From Clarireedia homoeocarpa (Eukaryota > Ascomycota > Leotiomycetes > Helotiales > Rutstroemiaceae), in the NCBI GenBank assembly GCA_001465935.1, contig LNKV01000002.1, positions 1 to 64,000 of the forward strand: DNA of 64,000 nucleotides, in the 5' to 3' direction. This document shows, piece after piece, positions 13,476 through 22,241 of this stretch. The notes beneath the pieces are model-generated. The model did not search any database, was not told where the DNA came from, and saw nothing but the letters and a program-made list of their open reading frames with translations. Position 1 is the stretch's first letter; every line of letters begins with the position of its first letter. The position numbers and the translations under genes were made by a program.

Positions 13476-14010
13476 TGGGCCGGGTTTTCATTTTCTCAGC
13501 CCACCCAGTGGGGCCCCGCCCGCTGGGCTTCTGCCGCAGCCTACTGACTATTGCGAGTGCCAGGAGAAGAAGTTACGTAGAGTGCACGATAAGTGGACGG
13601 AGCCCTTAGAAAAGGCTACTGATGTACAAATAGCGTTTAAGGAACAAGATGAGAGACGCTTGCATGAGATCCAGAGGGAGTTAGAAGAGCTTGCAGAGGT
13701 TGAAAAGAAAAGGAAACTCCTAGCCTTTGAGGTTGATCGTTGCTGTTGCCCCGAAAGTTTCTAACAGCCCTCAGTAGCTCCATATTTTATAGTCTGCAAA
13801 CAATTTTCTTTGCTTGCACTCAACACAGATTATCCACGTCTTTAAATTTCCTATAATTTAACAATCTAAATAAAACGATGGCCTCATCTAAAACACCTTG
13901 TGTTCGACAATCCAAAGCTTTCCTGTCTTCTGCTGTTTTAATAAAAACCCGACTAACGCCCAAAACACCTCTGCGTGCCCATAACCACCACGTGCTTCAC
14001 ACCTCAAGAT

Positions 14011-14902
14011 TTACACTTCCCTCTGCCAGTGTATAGCCGCCCTCCACCTATCATCCCTCTTTGCCATGATATACTGCGTCCTAACATGAGTTTGAGTATT
14101 GCACCTGTTTGAAAACACATCAACAGGATTTGGCGTTATTGAGATGTCCTCGATGAGACTCGATGATGTTGTATTATGGTGGAATATGGAACTATGTTCC
14201 TCGTTGACGTTGATTGGTGGCATAGAGAGAAAACCTTGGGTGCGAGACAGGAGCGAGGCGAATGATGGCAGCGATGTTGAGCGGGGTGTTTCTTTAACAA
14301 TAGAAGAATTGGAGATGGAGTCAGCAGAAAAATTGTCTGGTTGTATGGGAGGAATAGGAGTTGTATATTTGAGTGTAAGATCCGCAGCGAGTTCACCAGC
14401 CCCAATATTCACTGCCGGTTGCTCGGCAAGATCTCTGCTGGTCACCATGGGCAATGGAGAAGTAATTTTCCGTGGCTCAGTAGAAGCCCTCGTCTTCTCT
14501 TGCCGCTGCGAACTACTGCTTCTGCTAGTCTTCAACTTCGCCTTCCTAATCCCGGTCGTGATTTTGAATTGTGGTGCTGCTGTGGCCAAAGTCCGGGCTT
14601 CGTAGTTCACGCCAGCTGGTCTTGTAAGTCTCTCGTAGCCTCAGCTCTCTGTAGATGTCATACCTTCGATTGGAAATACATCCGCAAGTCTTCCACACAC
14701 ACATGTAGCGAAATGATGCCCGCATGTCTGCATCGGTCGTCCAGGCTTGCGAACTTCGACGAGCACTCTGTCGGTGTGTTGGCATGATGTCGCTCTGTGA
14801 CCTCGAATGCAGGGTTCACTACATTGCTGTTAGGTCATGGATATAAGTGAAGTAAATATCTGTTCCTTACCAGGCAAACTTCTTGCCGTTGATCAGCGGC
14901 AT
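14011..14902 (-). CDS. Copper-fist DNA-binding transcription factor (263 aa)
   Basis: Three exons: 14902-14871, 14818-14664 and 14615-14011. Splicing gives MPLINGKKFACEPCIRGHRA followed by TSCQHTDRVLVEVRKPGRP and then TCGHHFATCVCGRL. This is the copper-fist domain of Ace1/Mac1/GRISEA-type regulators: zinc-binding cysteines and histidine, the RGHR motif and the minor-groove (R/K)GRP motif, at residues 1-60. Introns have GTAAGG..TAG with a CTAAC branch, and GTATGA..CAG. The remaining 200 residues are Ser/Thr/Pro-rich, with almost no cysteine, so the Cys-rich copper-sensing clusters of Ace1 and Mac1 are not evident. Further 3' exons cannot be excluded. It is divergent from a Ctr copper transporter, which it very probably regulates. 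Confidence 0.9.
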
Positions 14903-15817
14903 AGTAGGTTCTTAATAATTCAACGATCTGTTTAACGTTTTATTCTGATCAATATTGAAAACAAATGGCTAGTGGAAACATGTACTAAGAGCGTTGTTTG
15001 GAATCGTTTTTAATGAATGTAAGGTATCAGCCGTGCTAGGTAATCCATGCAAGCTCTACCAAATACAGACCGAGTTCCCGCTCTCAATGAGAACGTTTTC
15101 TATGAAGGATGTACACCGTTGTTCGCACAGTTGGTATTTTCCAATCAAGCTCATACTTGTATAGCTTGCGTGTAGTGCCAAGGATGATGTCGAACTTGAG
15201 CACATTTAGCGCCACCTCATGCGAGAGTTTGAGCATATTTCCCCCACTTCGATCACATTTCGGTATATTTGAAAAGCTCTTTCTGCTTTATCCTTGGGAT
15301 GTAAGCTGACTTTTTGTTTATTTGGATCCGGATATATGCAGAATAATAGTTGTAGATTGGTGCTGTGAGAAGTGGCATACTCATACTTTTCTTCAAGAAG
15401 AATACATACTAATGAGCATGAAGGAGAGACCAAGGTCACTAGTATTCCATCAAGGTACTCATGTAGAGTAGCGCTGCAAAGTGGCCTCACAAATGACAAT
15501 ATCGCGCCTTCTGCTCCTATACGCTTGGACCGCATACATGAAATTTGATTTCAGATGATATAGACAGATTTACCGGTTGAAATCGCATCCAAAAAGTTAA
15601 TCTTTCCGGCAATCATGCTCATGAATGCCTAGATGGATGATGAACCCGGCGGTCTGAGATTGCGCGGATTTGAGCATTATGTTTTCAAAAGGCGTGGAAA
15701 GATGATATACTCCCTAGGCTTCGCAGAGCTCTTCTGTATCTTCTCCTGCTTCTCCATATAACGTCGTGTGTTTCTGATTCGAACAGTCTCACGAAACGCA
15801 AGCCCTTAAGAGTCGAT
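14903..15817. promoter_or_regulatory. Shared divergent promoter of the copper-fist and Ctr genes
   Basis: 915 bp between the two start codons. Short ORFs on both strands are not protein-like. It contains five TGAGCA/TGCTCA hexamers, listed in the next entry, where about 0.45 would be expected by chance on both strands. Confidence 0.7.
15197..15677. promoter_or_regulatory. Cluster of five putative copper-response elements (core GCTCA)
   Basis: Sites: TGAGCACA 15197-15204 (the reverse complement is TGTGCTCA), TGAGCAT 15230-15236, TGAGCAT 15413-15419, ATGCTCA 15615-15621 and TGAGCAT 15671-15677. Low-copper regulators of the Mac1 type bind TTTGCTCA in budding yeast, and TGTGCTCA is the form I recall for Aspergillus MacA. 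The location, upstream of a copper transporter and a copper-fist gene, fits. Binding itself is inferred. Confidence 0.6.
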
Positions 15818-16462
15818 ATGGAGATGCCCACAGCGCCTTCGAATACATCTGGAAGCGATGGCATGAAATCGATGTCAATGGACATGTCTAGCACTTCATG
15901 CAAACTCTCCGTATGAGCCTTATCCGTTTTCAGAACTCGAATAGAACTAACATGTTCAGATGCTCTTGAATTGGTCTACAATAGACACATGCTATCTGAC
16001 CTCTTCATTTCACGTCCATTCGACCTTCCAGTTCGTTCTCGTTTGTCTTATCAGTTTTACACTTCCTGTCGCTCTCGAGCTGCTTCGTCGATACCAGAGA
16101 AACTATGATAGGTATCTACGAGCCAAACACCAGTTGAAAAGACAAGATGAAGAGGCTCTGGACGGAAGTGAGGAGAAACTGCTTGGCGGGCGAAGTCTCA
16201 GATCCACAGAATGGACCCAGAGTGTCGTCTTCGAACAGGCCCTGAGAGGATTGCTACATATGACGCAATTTGCGATTAGCTATTGCATAATGATGATGTG
16301 GATGTATAGCAACGGTGAGTGGATATATATGCAGCCCAGTTGTAGAGGAATATCATTGATCGAATGTTAGGGTACATCCTAATCACTGTATTGTTAGGGG
16401 CATTATGCGGTTTCGGTATGCTTACCAAAGATTTCTTGGACGTTCCAACAACAGAAATGTGA
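15818..16462 (+). CDS. Ctr-family high-affinity copper transporter (179 aa)
   Basis: Three exons: 15818-15910, 15960-16314 and 16371-16462, with introns GTATGA..TTCAG and GTGAGT..GTTAG. The start MEMPTAPSNTSG leads into a Met-rich MKSMSMDMSS segment, then CKLSMLLNWSTIDTCYLTSS, the conserved fungal Ctr region before TM1. TM1 is FQFVLVCLISFTLPVALEL. TM2 carries HMTQFAISYCIMMMWMY with the MxxxM-type copper pathway, and TM3 carries the GxxxG packing motif GALCG. Ctr proteins form trimers that import Cu(I) at the plasma or vacuolar membrane. The exons are short and no single ORF shows the whole gene. Regulation by the adjacent copper-fist factor is likely. Confidence 0.93.
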
Positions 16463-16917
16463 GCTCCCCATCCTATGTCCGAGAAAATAGTACTGAGTTG
16501 GGTGCCAGTGATCTGAATGAGAGGGACAAAGGTTGCTGCTGAAATGAATGGCAGATATATTGCTGGGGTGAGAGCTTCCAAAGCGAGGTGAACAGGGATA
16601 CAAAAATTTCAAGTATCATTCGAAAGAACTTCCAGTGAGCGTTAAATGAATGTAGCCAGTTGATTATACATAACCCTTCATTAATATCCCAAACCCTTGT
16701 CATGTAAATCATCGTTCTTTGCTCGAACACCTCGAGTAATGTAGGTGGTATACGTATTCGTTTTTAACGACAAGTATCGTCCAGGTGAAAAAATCCTTCA
16801 CGATGATCAGGTTACACCACCCACTACATGCCGTGAATTTATTTCACTTTAACCCAATGACGCTAAATTCAAATCTGTTGTTAGTGAATAACTATGAAAG
16901 TGGTAGTCTTGTTTCGT
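16463..16917. other. Intergenic, tail to tail
   Basis: 455 bp between the 3' ends of the Ctr gene and the Tma46 gene. Minus-strand readings here are the reverse of the Ctr 3' region and are not protein-like. Nothing else seen. Confidence 0.5.
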
Positions 16918-18048
16918 TCAGGAGGCCTCCCCCTCCTCGGTAACCGCTTCGGCAGGCTCATTTGAGACTGATCCCCCACCATACAGCTTTTCCAGTCGCT
17001 CGGCTTCTTTCCTCTCACGGGCGGCCTCTGTTTCTTGTCTCAGTTTCTCCATATTCCAAGCGTCGCCATCGTCGCCATCGTCGTCATCCTCGTCCTCGTC
17101 TCCGCTAGCTTCCCAGTCGCCTTTTTCGAACATAGCACGTCCCGTAGCTTCCTTAGCAAGGCGCGCGGCCTCTTCTCCTGCTTTCTTATCCATACGTTCA
17201 GCTTTCCATTTCGCAAACGTCTCTGGAGTAACAGGTGTTAAAGTGCCAGTAAGTTTGTGTCGTTCGGATTCTAGGAAATCTTCCAATGTAAGAGTTTTGA
17301 GAGGAGACTTGTCCATAAGAGCCTTTTCTGCAGCACGCTGCTCTTTTGTTTTTAGGACGAATCTAAACATGATTAGCAACATATAAGATAAAAATAAATC
17401 AAAAGGTAAAAGGAACGAAATGACATACCCTGGTGGTAATTTATGCTGGTACATGCACTTGTCTCCTCCATTAGGGCAAGTCCAAAACCAGCCATATTTC
17501 CCGTCCTCCACAGCCTCGATGAAGAATTTGCATACTTTGTCCGTGGTTGTCTTCTGATTTCCTTTCTTTGAAAGAACTACTGATCTTAACTTCTCTTCAT
17601 CCCAATCATCGGATGTCTCCTCTTTTCGTTTTTCGGCTTCTAACTCTCTTGGATCTTGGGCGAGATCAATCTTGGTGGTTTTACGTTCCACGTTGAGGTC
17701 GTGGGAGAATTTGCACTTCCTTCCTTTCTCGCAATGCCCCTTCTTATAGAACTGGCATAATACTGTTTTTGGATCGACTCCGAATGGTACTTTCTGAACC
17801 TGGACGGGCTTGAACAATTCCATGGCCTCTTTCTTCGCCGCCTCAGCTGCTTCCTTATCCCTTTTCTGCTGTTCTTTCTCGGCAGCCTTCTTCTTTGCTT
17901 CCGCCGACCCCGAGATACTTGCGCCCATTTGCTTGATAGTTTTCTGTGCGCTTGCCCCCTTCTTGTTTTTCATACCAAAGGTCTTGTCCGCTAAGGTTGG
18001 GGCCTTCTTCGCCGGCTCATTCGCGCCTTTTCCCTTCTTTGGAGGCAT
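16918..18048 (-). CDS. TMA46: CCCH zinc-finger protein Tma46 (DFRP1/ZC3H15 family)
   Basis: Ribosome-associated partner of the GTPase Rbg1/DRG1. The lysine-rich N terminus MPPKKGKGANEPAKKAPTLA is typical of the family. The first CCCH finger is at residues 98-116 (LCQFYKKGHCEKGRKCKFSH), and a second with CPNGGDKCMYQH follows near residue 195. The DFRP region TLEDFLESERHKL comes next, then an acidic Asp/Glu tract. A 66-nt intron at 17428-17363 (GTATGT, branch GCTAAT, TTTAG) interrupts LPPG|FVLKTKEQ. It is a multiple of three with no stop, so the unspliced reading stays open and would add 22 hydrophobic residues. The spliced protein has 354 residues. It is head to head with OST4. Confidence 0.93.
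   Translation of the reverse strand: MPPKKGKGANEPAKKAPTLADKTFGMKNKKGASAQKTIKQMGASISGSAEAKKKAAEKEQQKRDKEAAEAAKKEAMELFKPVQVQKVPFGVDPKTVLCQFYKKGHCEKGRKCKFSHDLNVERKTTKIDLAQDPRELEAEKRKEETSDDWDEEKLRSVVLSKKGNQKTTTDKVCKFFIEAVEDGKYGWFWTCPNGGDKCMYQHKLPPGYVISFLLPFDLFLSYMLLIMFRFVLKTKEQRAAEKALMDKSPLKTLTLEDFLESERHKLTGTLTPVTPETFAKWKAERMDKKAGEEAARLAKEATGRAMFEKGDWEASGDEDEDDDDGDDGDAWNMEKLRQETEAARERKEAERLEKLYGGGSVSNEPAEAVTEEGEAS
17363..17428 (-). other. Phase-neutral 66-nt intron of Tma46
   Basis: GTATGT donor and TTTAG acceptor, 66 nt, no in-frame stop. If retained it would insert a strongly hydrophobic segment (FLLPFDLFLSYMLLIMF) just after the second zinc finger. Confidence 0.85.
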
Positions 18049-18609
18049 GATGTCGGTCTGTTAATGTTCCGAGAATGACACGTAGACGTTGATCGAGATC
18101 GATGGTAGAAGACTCGTCTTGATGCTTCGTGTTGTACCGACGTATGGATGTAGAAACGACTGAATCCGAATTTTGGTATTCCCTCGGTGGCTGACTGATT
18201 TTTGCCTGCGTTGATTCTGGGCACGCCAAATCGTAATTACGAAAGGACTTGAATTTGGTGGGGTGAAGATTCAGTGGTTGACTTAGCGAAAGCGCTAGCA
18301 AGGATTGAAAGCTTGGGCTTTCAAGGCTGCGTCAACTTTCAGAGTGTCAAGCTGGCCTTACGAAGCTCATGGAGATTGCGAATCTTCAAGATAACAAGAG
18401 ATATTGAGGATATAACACCAATTGAAGAAGGCGCAACAGCTGTGAGTCACAATAGTTGGAATTTTTGGTTTCAATTGATTTGAGCCAATTTCTAACCTGT
18501 ACCAGATCAATCCTCCGAACTGTTCTAGAAATACCTTACGTGGCCTCCGACAAATACCACCTCTCTAAAAGACTGAAAACCCGACTCCCTCCCACAATCA
18601 GCGCTGAAG
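18049..18609. other. Divergent promoter region of TMA46 and OST4
   Basis: 560 bp between two start codons. ORFs here lack protein-like features. Nothing else is identifiable by eye. Confidence 0.5.
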
Positions 18610-18780
18610 ATGATTTCCGACGATGAACTGTATCGTCTTGCTATCTTCCTTGGCTCTGCCGCTATGCTCCTGATTATACTTTACCATATTTTAGAAGTCA
18701 ATGCCGTAAAGGAGCCAACATCGGACAGCAAAACCGGTTCAATTTCACAGGATGGCAAAGCAAATGTTGTGGCTAGATGA
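18610..18780 (+). CDS. OST4: Oligosaccharyltransferase subunit Ost4 (56 aa)
   Basis: A small single-exon gene. It begins MISDDELYRLAIFLGSAAML and continues LIILYHILEVNA. Ost4 proteins of yeasts and fungi are single-span membrane peptides of about 30-60 residues starting MISD, with the pattern YxLAIFLG(S)xAMLLIxLYHxxEVN seen here. The subunit holds Stt3 with Ost3/Ost6 in the ER oligosaccharyltransferase for N-glycosylation. Residues 8-27 are the membrane span, and a short polar tail ends VVAR. The gene is easily overlooked because of its length. Confidence 0.9.
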   Translation: MISDDELYRLAIFLGSAAMLLIILYHILEVNAVKEPTSDSKTGSISQDGKANVVAR

Positions 18781-19853
18781 GCGGAGTGAACGCTTGGGGA
18801 AGGGGTCATTGGAGGCGATTGCATTCGACAAGAAACTTCTGGGATGTTAGCAGAGAGACGGCAATGAGAAGGCTGCCAGTGTACATTATACTTCTGGGGA
18901 TGCTGCTATGGAGTTTAGGGTGTGTAGGAATCGGAAAGATACGAGGCAATTCAAAATATTGCATGATCATTTGTAATGATCATAACAAAAGCAAGAGGGT
19001 CAAGGTCGGTCCGTGGTCGATGCTACACCCTATCGTGGTGCTATGCAGTGAAATATGTTGTCCTAGACCATACAAGCACATGAAAAACAGAGAGCCGTAT
19101 TCCAAGTCTGAATATCTGGAAAGTGTCGCATTCTGCTATTGTACTGAGGTGTGACTTTTCGTCTACGAGTAAGTGATCTGAGATAAGTTTACTGCGAAAC
19201 ATAACCGTTGTTATTAATGTCGGCGTGCATGCTATGTGGGTACTTGATGATTATCTTTTTTGAGAATGTAAAGTTCTCTCATGCTGCCCAAAGCTCGTCG
19301 GCTTTTAGAAAATACGCAAACTTGGTGTAAGTAGTCTAGACCTCAAATCCCAAATGTGGTTAGCTTTACACGTGATCTTGTGGAAAATGAGCCGCCAAAA
19401 GAAGCTTAGTGGATTATCCACTCAGAACTTTGCGTGTTGAATTAACTCAGCCTCCTCCCTCCCTTCTTTACTCAAACCATCAACACAGAACAAAATCATC
19501 TACCGACGTGAATCGATCGTCACAACAACATCTACCATTATCTCATACCTTTCATACATTCTCTCGAACTTTTTGACTTGTACGAGAGGTACGATTCGAA
19601 GCCTTTTCAAACATCAACATCCACTACTTGTCTCACCCATCAAAACAACAAACACCAGCGCGTCACCAAAAACCTATTACTTTAGGGAAAAATCCCATCA
19701 CAGCGCATCAAGAATAAAGTCTGCCAGCCTTCTCTTACCCACACACTCCTCGATCGCGATTCCTCTATACTCGCTCACTACATTGTCACTGAACCTAACC
19801 TTGCCATCCTTTCTCAGCCTTCTTCACTTTCAGAAAACCCCAACGTCCTCAAA
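18781..19853. other. Intergenic, 5' flank of the Yra1-like gene
   Basis: About 1.07 kb. An ORF beginning at 18777 overlaps the Ost4 stop and looks non-coding. The last 400 bases are C/T-rich, like a fungal promoter or 5' UTR. No other gene is seen. Confidence 0.5.
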
Positions 19854-21651
19854 ATGTCTGACAAACTCGATTCATCTCTTGATGAGATTCTTGCTACTCG
19901 AAAAGTCGGCCTTGCTCGTAATGCCCGCAAAGATCTTCGCCGCAAAGCCCCAGCTGGAGGTGTTAAGAAGACACAAAAGCCCACCAAGGGAGCTGTAAAG
20001 GCCGGACCAATTACTTCTACGCCTGAGCAGTTGGCGAGCAAGATTCTTATCGAAAACTTGGTATGTGACCATCTCACACCTGGTATCATGTTTCAGTTTC
20101 TAACAAGCTCTTTGCAGCCAGGCGATGTCAATGAGCAAATGGTTAAGGTATGTTAACCACTGAGATCATGACGATCTTGGATTTTGTCGAAATTTGTACG
20201 CGCTTCATCTTCGTCCATCGAAGTGGAAAGATGATCCTGCATATACGGGATATAAGTGCCATTATGTCCATTATGTGGTGAAATCTCTCAACCTGTCTGC
20301 TTCCACTACCTCTGTCCGCACATTACTAGGCGCATTGGTTCCTGGAAACTTCACCTGTCGCAATATTGCATAAGACCGATGATTCTTCTGGTTGCCTGGC
20401 AAGCACCAGATGATGAATTTGGCGCACATGTGTACGGCACTTGAGCGTGAGCGCACATATCCACTAGCATCATTCAAATGCACGCCTTTTGTGGATGGAG
20501 GAGGCAAGATTGAGCATCAGCGAGCGCAGTATCAAGAACCAGGACAACACAAAAGTCGAATACTGCGACACGATCAACGAGCGCGTGTGCTCCTTGTATC
20601 GCTAAAGTCATGCAACCTGCATCTTCAGATCCTCTGCGTGGTAAAACGGGAATTGAAGCAGAGAAATGCATTGAACTTCGCCTGGCAAGCGATCTTGACT
20701 GTAGCATTGGGCGGTGGGCACATTCTTAGGAGATGCATGCTGTCCCAATCTCTTCATCGCGGTTGGAGTGCCACTTCGTGTGGTGCATACATGCACTTCT
20801 TCATGTCGTTTCCTGTATGACCACGACCGGCTTAAAAAGCTCAGAATCCTTGCTGCTCGCTCGCTGTTGCTCATGATGGTGGTCCTTGAGATGTTCCGGA
20901 GCTTACGCAATCTTTCCTTACGTCACGAGTCGCCGTCGATCCAGAGATGATGTTTTTGCATGTTAGATTTCTGTCACTAACTCAACCTTTCTCGATAATA
21001 GGAGTATTTTAAAGGAGCTAAGTTAGGCACGAAATCTGTCGAGATCTCATATGGCCCAACTGGTGTTAGCCGGGGCCGAGCAACTGTCGCTTTCCATCGT
21101 CCAGCGGATGCTACCACGGCCATGAAAGCTCTTGATGGTGTTAGCATTGATAAAGGCCCTATATTAAAGGTAGGTCATTGTAATAGGCCATGGGAAAATC
21201 TTCGCTAAGTTTAACTAGGTTAATTTGGTTGTGGATGCCAAATCAATTGTTTCTACTCTTCCGTCTGGGGCCCCAAAGAAACTCAACGATCGTATCAGGT
21301 AAGTCAGACATCCTGGTTATTTTGCGAATACGGACTAATAGTGCAAGCAGTGCACCAAAATCACAGCCCAAATCTGCTGCAATCAACAACAACAAACCTG
21401 GCAATGCCAGAGGCAAAGCCCAGCCCAAGAAGAAGGACGGGAAAAGACCCGGCCGGCCCGCTCGCCCCGCGAAGAAGACTGCGGAGGAGCTCGATTTGGA
21501 GATGGCAGATTACTGGGAGAGTGGAAACGGAGCTACCGGTGACAACAGCAACAACCAAGCGGGTATGGATAATGGAAATCAAGTTGCAAATGCAGCAGCT
21601 CAGCCTGCCACTAGCGGGGATGCAAACATGGATGATGAGATCTTGGTATGA
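19854..21651 (+). CDS. YRA1: mRNA-export adaptor Yra1/Mlo3 (ALY/REF family), 262 aa
   Basis: Five exons: 19854-20060, 20118-20147, 21002-21169, 21219-21298 and 21348-21651. The N terminus MSDKLDSSLDEILATRK is the REF-N motif that contacts the helicase Sub2. The RRM is built across exons 1-4: IENLPGDVNEQMVKEYF, then SYGPTGVSRGRATVAF and VNLVVDAKSIV. The C-terminal half is Lys/Arg/Gly-rich with RPARPAKKTAEELDLEMADY, the conserved ALY C-terminal motif. The protein couples mRNP assembly to Mex67 export. The last acceptor is a tandem AAGCAG site, so 21348 and 21351 both give an open frame. A possible GTATGA..CTAG intron at 21648-21692 would only trim the final Val and use a downstream TGA. Confidence 0.9.
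20148..21001 (+). other. Unusually long (854-nt) intron inside the Yra1 RRM
   Basis: Donor GTATGT at 20148, branch-like CACTAAC near 20975 and acceptor AATAG ending at 21001. It splits QMVK|EYF in the RRM. The other introns in this window are about 45-100 nt. ORFs inside it on both strands have no recognisable content. Confidence 0.85.
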
Positions 21652-22241
21652 TTCTTGAATCTCGTTATCAGCATCACACTAACGTACCTAGTGAACGTAT
21701 TCCCAACCCGATCTTCAAAATCATCAAGAGGGATATCAATGAAGTAAACAACTTCTATTTCCAAATTATAAAGCTTACGGCTCTTGTATTACTGCTACCT
21801 ATCCACCCGAATTCTTTTTGCAATGACCGGAAGGGGATTTTTCTTTTACTATGATTGGGCATGGATATAGGGGAACGACTTTGAGTTTCAGCGTATCGTG
21901 GTTCACGATGATAAATTGATCACTCATTCTTTAAATTGTATTTGAGCATTAGCATCTTGCAGATAATGAAGAATTCTTTAAGCGTGCAAAGTTGCTTGGT
22001 CACCATCAATGAGGCTGTGGGTGTGGTGCTTTACTTCACGCTGTTGAATTATCGGTGTTTACAAAATATATGAAATTATAAATATGAATATGTCTAGTCC
22101 TCAATACTGAATGTAAACTTTAAGTCTATACCATTCATCAATCTATCGCAATCTACTACCCAAAGTCAAAATCGACGACGCAGTTCGCTGAACTAATAAT
22201 ACTTTCCCGTCTATCCACTCATCCAATCTGGGATTTTTAGA
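21652..22241. other. Intergenic, tail to tail
   Basis: 590 bp between the 3' ends of the Yra1-like gene and the permease gene. AT-rich, with no coding signal. Confidence 0.5.

Larger units (their letters stand above)
13044..13543. mobile_element. 500-bp non-autonomous hAT-like element (MITE)
   Basis: The ends are a perfect 11-bp terminal inverted repeat: TAGGCTGCGGC at 13044-13054 and its reverse complement at 13533-13543. They are flanked by a perfect 8-bp direct repeat CTGACTAT at 13036-13043 and 13544-13551, the target-site duplication. The element is exactly 500 bp and has no transposase, so it would need a helper. Eight-bp duplications with short inverted repeats are characteristic of hAT transposons. 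The interior has two repeat arrays, a G/C-rich left end, and a sharp composition contrast with the AT-rich flanks. The perfect ends and duplication suggest a recent insertion. Confidence 0.88.
12635..13764 (+). pseudogene. Charged orphan ORF interrupted by a 500-bp transposable element
   Basis: The left part starts at ATG 12635 and stops at 12970 in its own frame. From 12921 a second frame is open and runs up to the element at 13044. Removing the element and one copy of the 8-bp duplication lets this frame run on into the segment beginning with DYCECQEKKLRRV and ending at stop 13764, which is rich in Glu, Lys and Arg like the left part. The host frame therefore crossed the insertion point. 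The left and middle frames differ by one base; a 40-nt intron at 12926-12965 would join them in phase, or a small indel has occurred. No domain is recognised. The locus is probably inactive in its present form. Confidence 0.55.

Noticed and set aside
15206..15535. 109-codon minus-strand ORF in the copper promoter
   Set aside because: Lies inside the shared promoter, overlaps motif sites and has no protein family character.
18777..19154. 125-codon plus-strand ORF after OST4
   Set aside because: Its start overlaps the Ost4 stop codon; composition is not protein-like and no homology is recognised.
20256..20910. ORFs inside the long Yra1 intron, and a search for an intronic C/D snoRNA
   Set aside because: ORFs lack motifs. 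One perfect box C word (ATGATGA near 20409) has no matching CTGA box D at a sensible distance.
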